Shown here piece by piece: positions 58,599 through 64,000 of a stretch of DNA of 64,000 bases. Position numbers and translations under genes: made by a program. The DNA lies in NCBI RefSeq assembly GCF_900184685.1, contig NZ_FXXL01000007.1, forward strand, positions 1,240,001-1,304,000. The letters run 5' to 3'. Origin of the DNA: Butyricimonas sp. Marseille-P3923. GTDB lineage: Bacteria > Bacteroidota > Bacteroidia > Bacteroidales > Marinifilaceae. The notes below the pieces were generated by a model. It was not told the origin of the DNA. It ran no database searches and worked only from the letters and a program-made list of their open reading frames with translations. The first letter of the stretch is position 1. The number at the start of each line of letters is the position of its first letter.

Positions 58599-59471
58599 TT
58601 ACTCTAGCGAGCCTCCCACTATGTCCATTAATTCTGCCGTGATGTTCTGTTGCCGGAGTTTATTATATTCCAGTTGCAGACCTTTCAACAGCTTGATAGC
58701 ATTATCATTTGCCATTTGCATGGAGAGTATCCGGGATGCCTGTTCCGAAGTTTGGTTTTCCAACAAATAGCGATACATGATGGAATGAATTACCAAAGGG
58801 TACACCGTTTCCAGAATCTCTTCACAATTAGGCTCGTAGATATAAACTGTGTTCTGTTCCTTTCCGGAGAGAACATTTGTTTCCCGCGGCACCCACGGGA
58901 GCAACTGCACGCGGGTGACGATCTGCGTGCCCATACTCTTGTAATGAGAGTATATCACGTCTACCCGATCAATTTCTTTTGCCATAAAACGTCGGATCAA
59001 CTCGTCCGCCAAGGCCGTACACCCGTCAGCATACTGTTTTGCCTCGAAGAACTCGGGTATTTCCATCGTTTCCACCCCTGCCGTCCGCTTCACCTCGTTC
59101 ACGATCTTTCTACCTATGGGATACACCTGTATCGGCGATTTCACTTGAGTACTATACTCGTTCAGGGTTTCCAACAACTTCTTGTACTGTGTCAGGTTAA
59201 AAGCCCCGCATAATCCCTCGTTAGCGGCAAAAATGACAACAGCCACCCGTTGCACCGTTCTCTCTTGGCTTAACGGGGACTGATAGTCACATGTCTGCGC
59301 CGCGATATGATCCAATATATTCTGTAACTGTTCCATGTAAGGTCGGGCGTTATTCAACGCATTTTCGGACTTTCTCAACCTTGCCGATGAAATCATCTTC
59401 ATCGCCCCGGTAATCTTCTGAGAAGAGTGTACCGAACTAATCCTTCCTTTCAATTCACGTGTAGATGCCAT
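58599..59471 (-). CDS. atpG: ATP synthase F1 gamma subunit
   Basis: 290 residues, normal for gamma. The N-terminal helix ASTRELKGRISSVHSSQKITGAMKMIS and the C-terminal helix (EQASRILSMQMANDNAIKLL) form the central shaft. FAANEGLCGAFN matches the conserved SDRGLCG region, with Asn-Glu replacing Asp-Arg. It couples c-ring rotation to catalysis in the beta subunits. It is the last atp gene here, separated from atpA by a 184-base repeat-filled gap (59474-59657) instead of the usual few bases. Confidence 0.95.
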   Translation of the reverse strand: MASTRELKGRISSVHSSQKITGAMKMISSARLRKSENALNNARPYMEQLQNILDHIAAQTCDYQSPLSQERTVQRVAVVIFAANEGLCGAFNLTQYKKLLETLNEYSTQVKSPIQVYPIGRKIVNEVKRTAGVETMEIPEFFEAKQYADGCTALADELIRRFMAKEIDRVDVIYSHYKSMGTQIVTRVQLLPWVPRETNVLSGKEQNTVYIYEPNCEEILETVYPLVIHSIMYRYLLENQTSEQASRILSMQMANDNAIKLLKGLQLEYNKLRQQNITAELMDIVGGSLE

Positions 59472-59473
59472 AG

Positions 59474-59657
59474 TCAGTTTATAAGGTTTATAAGGTTTAT
59501 AAGGTTTATAAAGTTCATAAGGTTTGTAAGGTTGTAAAGTTCATAAGATTTTGGAACCCGCAGGCTTTGTTTACGGCAGTTCACGCTGCCATTAAATCTT
59601 GTCCGAAGGACACCCGTTACTTTATAAACTTTATGAACTTTACAAACTTTATGAACT
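59474..59657. repeat. Inverted AT-rich word repeats between atpA and atpG
   Basis: Left arm 59478-59548 iterates GGTTTATAA/GTTCATAA words. The right arm at about 59620-59657 is its inverted form (CTTTATAAACTTTATGAAC). The middle holds GGCAG-TTCAC-GCTGCC. Arms can pair, giving a long cruciform or RNA stem inside the operon. The string TTTATAAAGTAACGG recurs at 25245-25262. Confidence 0.75.
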
Positions 59658-61235
59658 CTAATCATTAAACGTTTGTGCCACATCCCCGGCAACTTCTTCC
59701 AGTAGCTTGGAAATATTTTCATCCAGCATACCCTTACTCAACGGTTCAAGAATCTCCTTTTGGTATCTGGAACGCAAGATTTCCAAAAACATTTTTTCAA
59801 ATTCGGCAATATGTTTTATTGCCACATTCCGTAACAATCCTTGGGTACCGCAATATATAACAGCAATTTCTTCCTCCACGGGCATCGGGGAATGTTGGGG
59901 TTGTATCAATAATTGTGCGTTCTTACGCCCTTTGTCTATCACCATTTCCGTCACGGAATCCATATCACCGCCGAATTTGGAGAACGATTCCAGTTCCCGG
60001 TATTGTGCCTGATCGATCTTCAGCGTTCCGGCTATCTTTTTCATGGCCTTTAACTGGGCGTTACCACCGACACGGGATACCGAAATACCCACGTTAATTG
60101 CCGGACGCATACCCTCGTTAAACAAACTGGCTTCAAGAAATATCTGACCGTCCGTGATAGAGATCACGTTCGTGGGAATATATGCCGATACGTCGCCCGC
60201 CTGTGTCTCGATAATCGGTAAGGCTGTCAACGAACCGCCCCCTTTCACCATCGGTTTCAAGTTTTCCGGCAGATCATTCATCGTCAGTGCCATCTCATCG
60301 CTGGAAATAATACGCGCAGCTCTTTCCAATAAACGGGAATGCAGGTAGAAAATATCACCCGGATAAGCCTCACGACCTGACGGACGACGCAAAATCAAAG
60401 ATATCTCCCGGTAAGCTACCGCCTGCTTGGAAAGATCGTCATATATCACAAGTGCATTACGTCCGCTATCCCGGAAATACTCGCCAATAGTTGCCCCGGC
60501 AAACGGTGCGTAATACCGCATGGCTGCCGAATCAGAGGCGTTTGCCGCCACCACGACCGTGTATTCCATGGCACCCCGCTCCTGCAACGTGTTCACGAGC
60601 ATAGCCACAGAGGATGCTTTTTGCCCGATAGCCACGTAAATACAATAAACCGGATCACCTTTGTCAAAATACCTTTTTTGGTTCAATATCGTATCCACCG
60701 CGATAGAGGTCTTCCCCGTCTGTCGATCACCGATAATTAGCTCCCGCTGCCCGCGTCCGATAGGCACCATAGAGTCGATAGCCTTGATACCTGTCTGCAA
60801 AGGTTCTTTCACCGGTTGACGATAGATTACACCCGGAGCCTTACGTTCCAACGGCAACTGCATTAAATCACCCTGAATCGCACCAACCCCGTCGATCGGA
60901 TCACCCAAAGTATTAATCACCCGCCCGAGCAAACCTTCTCCCACCTTGATGGAAGCGATGTTCCCGGTACGCTTCACCGTGTAATTCTCTTTCACGCGGT
61001 CGCCGGCATTCATCAGAATCACACCCACGTTGTCCTCCTCCAAGTTCATAGCGACTCCCCGAACCCCGTTCTCAAATTCGAGCAACTCGTTTGCCCGAAC
61101 ATTATCCAACCCGAAGACATGGGCAACCCCGTCACCTACTTCCATCACTCTACCCACTTCTTCAAAAACCATTCGAGTATCCACCTCCTTGAGCTGCATC
61201 TCTAATATATCCGATATTTCATTCGCTTTCAACAT
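59658..61235 (-). CDS. atpA: ATP synthase F1 alpha subunit
   Basis: 525 residues from ATG 61235; the frame continues upstream but only through ATTTTCA repeat sequence, so the [11 protein letters not shown] start is preferred. P-loop [13 protein letters not shown], beta-barrel N-terminus ([21 protein letters not shown]), the [23 protein letters not shown] and signature region [18 protein letters not shown] with the [10 protein letters not shown] block typical of alpha. It provides the regulatory, non-catalytic nucleotide sites of F1. It lies between atpH and the repeat-filled gap before atpG. Confidence 0.97.
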   Translation of the reverse strand: MLKANEISDILEMQLKEVDTRMVFEEVGRVMEVGDGVAHVFGLDNVRANELLEFENGVRGVAMNLEEDNVGVILMNAGDRVKENYTVKRTGNIASIKVGEGLLGRVINTLGDPIDGVGAIQGDLMQLPLERKAPGVIYRQPVKEPLQTGIKAIDSMVPIGRGQRELIIGDRQTGKTSIAVDTILNQKRYFDKGDPVYCIYVAIGQKASSVAMLVNTLQERGAMEYTVVVAANASDSAAMRYYAPFAGATIGEYFRDSGRNALVIYDDLSKQAVAYREISLILRRPSGREAYPGDIFYLHSRLLERAARIISSDEMALTMNDLPENLKPMVKGGGSLTALPIIETQAGDVSAYIPTNVISITDGQIFLEASLFNEGMRPAINVGISVSRVGGNAQLKAMKKIAGTLKIDQAQYRELESFSKFGGDMDSVTEMVIDKGRKNAQLLIQPQHSPMPVEEEIAVIYCGTQGLLRNVAIKHIAEFEKMFLEILRSRYQKEILEPLSKGMLDENISKLLEEVAGDVAQTFND

Positions 61236-61244
61236 AAATTTATA

Positions 61245-61278
61245 CAATTGAAAATTGAAAATTGAAAATTGAAAATGA
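61245..61278 (-). repeat. ATTTTCA-type AT-rich repeat before atpA
   Basis: Four to five iterations of AATTGAA/AATTTTC between atpH and atpA, the same family as 36810-36842 and 44679-44712. ATTGAATC-type words follow at 61298-61325. Confidence 0.7.
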
Positions 61279-61336
61279 CTTTCCAAATTTCTTATAATCG
61301 CTGAATCGTCAATTATTGAATCACGGAATTACCGAG

Positions 61337-61888
61337 TCAATAATTCTCTTCCAGTCCTAACCCTACTCCTATCTCCTTCAGTTCCTTCATCAACGAGGCA
61401 TCTAATTGCTCCGTACCGATCTGTAACACGAAACCACCGATAATCGTCGAATCAACTTTATGGACAAATTCTATCTTTTTCGAGGCATAGCGACGTTTCA
61501 CGTAATCCTCTATTTGTTCCAGAGCCTCCTTCGACAATTCCACCGCGGTGGTAATCTTCACCCGGATGATGCCGTAAGCCTCCCGGTAGAGTTTTTGGAA
61601 CATCAGACAGATTTGTCTTACATACATCTCCCGGTGATTCTTTATCAACAAACGAATCCCCTTGATATACGCTTCTCCCGGCTCGATTCCGATAGCCGTG
61701 GAAAGAAGCATCTCCTTATCCCCGGGTGACAACAACGGATTCAACAAAGCCTTTTGCAAATCGGGGTGAGCGATATAGTTTATCTCGAATAATTTCATCT
61801 TCTCGTAAACCAAATCGGCAGCACCCAGTTCTTGCGAGTATCGAAGCAGAGCCTTCGCGTATCTACGAGCAATCAATCCTTCGTCCAT
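61337..61888 (-). CDS. atpH: ATP synthase F1 delta subunit
   Basis: 183 residues, usual for delta (OSCP). N-terminal helical domain MDEGLIARRYAKALLRYSQELG, then HPDLQKALLNPLLSPGDKEMLL, and the conserved C-terminal KVDSTIIGGFVLQIGTEQLDASL. It links the peripheral stalk to the top of F1. It follows atpF by 11 bases. Downstream is a 101-base gap with AT-rich repeats before atpA. Confidence 0.93.
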   Translation of the reverse strand: MDEGLIARRYAKALLRYSQELGAADLVYEKMKLFEINYIAHPDLQKALLNPLLSPGDKEMLLSTAIGIEPGEAYIKGIRLLIKNHREMYVRQICLMFQKLYREAYGIIRVKITTAVELSKEALEQIEDYVKRRYASKKIEFVHKVDSTIIGGFVLQIGTEQLDASLMKELKEIGVGLGLEENY

Positions 61889-61899
61889 ACCTTCCTCCT

Positions 61900-62397
61900 T
61901 TACTCTTTATTTTCAAGCTCGTCCAACAGCTTACCGATAATCTCCATTTGAGCCTTATCGGAAGACAGATCTTTCCGCATCACCTTCTCTGCTATCTGCA
62001 AAGACAAAGATGCCACTTGTACCCGTAATTGCCGTTCCGCTTCTCTTTTCGCCTGCTCTATTGATAAGTTGGCAGCTTCTCTCACCCGTTGCGCCTCGTT
62101 CTCCGCTGCCTTGCGTGCATCCGCTATCATCTCCCGTTTCAGTCGTTCCGTCTGCTGCAGCACGTCCAATTGTTGCTTGTGCGCTTCCGCCAGCAACGTC
62201 TTGACATCTGCCTGTGCCTTCTCCCGGTCTTCCTTCGCTTCTTGAGCATAAACCACGCCTTTATCGATAAAATCCGCCCGTTCGTCCAACATACGGACAA
62301 TGGCAGGCCAAGCGTATTTTGCCAAGATGCCGAAAAGAATCAAGAAGACAACTAGCATCCAAAACACTAATCCGAATTCCGGTGTAAACAATGACAT
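61900..62397 (-). CDS. atpF: ATP synthase F0 b subunit
   Basis: 165 residues. One N-terminal membrane span (LVFWMLVVFLILFGILAKYAW) and a long charged helix (EAKEDREKAQADVKTLLAEAHK ... AANLSIEQAKREAERQLRVQV) that forms the peripheral stalk dimer. PEFGLVFWMLVVF is the standard start. It lies 9 bases after atpE and 11 before atpH. Confidence 0.94.
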   Translation of the reverse strand: MSLFTPEFGLVFWMLVVFLILFGILAKYAWPAIVRMLDERADFIDKGVVYAQEAKEDREKAQADVKTLLAEAHKQQLDVLQQTERLKREMIADARKAAENEAQRVREAANLSIEQAKREAERQLRVQVASLSLQIAEKVMRKDLSSDKAQMEIIGKLLDELENKE

Positions 62398-62406
62398 AGC
62401 TTCTTT

Positions 62407-62691
<285 letters not shown>

Positions 62692-62704
62692 TCAAATTAT
62701 TCTA

Positions 62705-63829
62705 TTATAAATCACTCAATCGCTTCACTCTCGCTAACCCGATAAATATCGTCGACAGTAACATAAACACGTACGCTTGGATAAATCCGATCAACACGTG
62801 TATCAAGTTCATAAACACCGCAAACAGTACCGAGAATATCGTTGTCACCCCGACAACCACCTGCCCCATCACGCCGAACATGAATATCAACGAAATCAAT
62901 ACCAGTACTATCAAGTGTCCTCCCAGCATATTCGCGAAAAGACGAATCATAAGAGCGATAGGTTTCGTGAATACCCCGAAAATCTCGATTATCGGCAACA
63001 AGGGCACCGGACATTTCAACGCGAACGGTACATCCGGCCAGAAAATCTCTTTCCAGTATTCCTTCGTTCCCGACACGTTCACCACGACAAAGGTACAAAC
63101 TGCCAGTACAAGCGTGATAGACATATTTCCCATTACATTTGCTCCCCCGGGGAAGAACGCAACCAATCCCATCAAGTTAGAGATGAATATAAAGAAAAAC
63201 AATGTCAGTAGATAAGGCGCGTATTTTCTCGCCTCTTTTCCCAACACGCTCACGATAACCTCTTTGTACAACATCTCCACGACCATCTCGATTGAACCGA
63301 CACCCTTTCTAGGGGCTTTGTATTTGTTTTTCCGGTAATAACGCACCAACGAAAAGGCGATTAACATGGTAATCAAAGCGCTTATCATGATAGAAAACGC
63401 GTTTTTCGTGATAGAGAAATCATACGGACGATACACGTTTCCCGTCGCGTCCGTGGCGACAATCTTCCCCTCGTGAGTTCCCTCGCGGGCGATATAAAAT
63501 CCCTCGTATTCCTTCCCGTTCTCCAGACGCGTGGAACTGAACACGTGCCAACTTCCGTCTATTCCCCTAACAATCACGGGCAATGGAAGAGTCACACGCC
63601 CCACGATATTCCAACCGTATTCATCACCAAGGTGCTCGAAAATGGTTTCTTTCGGGTTAAACGCTTTCGCTTCTTCCTCGACTTCCTGCCCCAGCGAATC
63701 CACCCGAGCAACAATTTCATCTTCCGTTGTCAGTGTATCATTCACGGCAACAACCTCCCGTGCGGACACGTTCAAAGCCACCGTCAGCGAAAAGAATACC
63801 GTCAATATATGTCTTGCATAACCTTTCAT
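62705..63829 (-). CDS. atpB: ATP synthase F0 a subunit with N-terminal exported extension
   Basis: 374 residues, about 100-130 longer than the E. coli protein. The N-terminus is a signal-peptide-like stretch (LTVFFSLTVALNVSA) and a 120-residue hydrophilic segment (EVEEEAKAFNPKETIFEHLGDEYGW) typical of Bacteroidetes AtpB. The membrane core includes the essential Arg in PIALMIRLFANMLGGHL and the final IGFIQAYVFMLLSTIFIGLA. It forms the proton half-channels next to the c ring. It begins 7 bases after the atpC stop; no atpI-like gene lies between. Confidence 0.93.
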   Translation of the reverse strand: MKGYARHILTVFFSLTVALNVSAREVVAVNDTLTTEDEIVARVDSLGQEVEEEAKAFNPKETIFEHLGDEYGWNIVGRVTLPLPVIVRGIDGSWHVFSSTRLENGKEYEGFYIAREGTHEGKIVATDATGNVYRPYDFSITKNAFSIMISALITMLIAFSLVRYYRKNKYKAPRKGVGSIEMVVEMLYKEVIVSVLGKEARKYAPYLLTLFFFIFISNLMGLVAFFPGGANVMGNMSITLVLAVCTFVVVNVSGTKEYWKEIFWPDVPFALKCPVPLLPIIEIFGVFTKPIALMIRLFANMLGGHLIVLVLISLIFMFGVMGQVVVGVTTIFSVLFAVFMNLIHVLIGFIQAYVFMLLSTIFIGLARVKRLSDL

Positions 63830-63836
63830 TCGTTTA

Positions 63837-64000
63837 TCAATTTATACATACCACCACGTTGTTATCCCGCACCTCCACGACTCCTCCTTTTATATCAATT
63901 CCCTTCTCCCCGCTCGCCCCCCGGTAAACCAGCTTTCCCGCTGTCAACGTGGACACTAACGGGGCGTGATGCTCCAATACCGTGAACTGTCCCACCGTAC
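63837..64000 (-). CDS. atpC: ATP synthase F1 epsilon subunit (partial, cut by window edge)
   Basis: 54 codons of the C-terminal part are visible, reading GQFTVLEHHAPLVSTLTAG, KLVYRG and GGVVEVRDNNVVVCIN, then TGA. This is the beta-sandwich domain of epsilon. It ends where the E. coli protein would continue into the two-helix inhibitory domain, so that domain is missing, as in other short Bacteroidetes epsilon subunits. The N-terminus and atpD lie outside the window. Confidence 0.88.
   Translation of the reverse strand, partial: TVGQFTVLEHHAPLVSTLTAGKLVYRGASGEKGIDIKGGVVEVRDNNVVVCIN

Noticed and set aside
61236-61286. N-terminal extension of AtpA
   Set aside because: The extra 17 codons are ATTTTCA repeat sequence; the family start is [11 protein letters not shown].

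Overview
The window looks like a chromosome segment of a Bacteroidales gut-type anaerobe. Evidence: three SusC/SusD outer-membrane uptake pairs, ECF sigma/FecR regulators, lipoproteins with an early Cys, TAnnTTTG-type -7 promoter boxes, Bacteroidetes-only families (DUF4251, DUF4468, DUF4270, DUF3575, AAA-ATPase_like/PD-(D/E)XK_9) and the Bacteroidetes atp gene order. Two sigma-FecR-SusC-SusD-fasciclin loci side by side recall Odoribacteraceae (Butyricimonas/Odoribacter), but that genus-level guess is inference.

Layout. 1-1.2 kb: IS3-family element cut by the window edge. 1.5-12.2 kb and 12.4-23.9 kb: two paralogous leftward loci with the same core (ECF sigma, FecR, SusC with STN domain, SusD, fasciclin-like lipoprotein, small lipoprotein) and different tails: a thioredoxin-fold protein plus an IPT/TIG lipoprotein in the first, an exported TldD/TldE-like peptidase pair in the second. 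No glycoside hydrolase is present, so a peptide or protein-derived substrate is more likely than a glycan. 24-29.1 kb: a 38-codon basic ORF, a DUF4251 protein, coaD, a biotin-dependent carboxyltransferase, a DUF2089 regulator and a Yip1-like membrane protein. 29.4-34.6 kb: an acidic hypothetical protein and a third SusC/SusD pair without STN or sigma/FecR. 35.5-46.4 kb: an accessory stretch, visibly G+C-rich from about 36.8 kb, with an exported DUF4468-flavin reductase fusion, a DUF6266-like gene with a frameshifted tail, two membrane-bound AraC-type regulators divergent from a DUF3575/DUF4270 operon, a gene broken by a 40-bp tandem duplication, and an AAA-ATPase/nuclease. 46.7-58.5 kb: SanA-like and LytTR proteins, an alpha/beta hydrolase, a KefB-type antiporter, a GNAT protein, a histidine-kinase-like protein lacking the phospho-acceptor His, and several transporters. 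58.6-64 kb: ATP synthase operon atpC(partial)-B-E-F-H-A-G.

The most unusual feature is in the spacers. A family of about 145-bp multi-hairpin repeats (five long copies L1-L5, two short inverted copies S1-S2, one degenerate copy) is accompanied by small hairpin repeats (TCGCC-TTC-GGCGA and variants) and by AT-rich word repeats. Stems differ in sequence between copies but keep pairing. Two copies in the same orientation flank the AAA-ATPase/nuclease gene.

All calls come from reading the sequence. Family names rest on motif recognition without database searches, and base-composition statements are visual.
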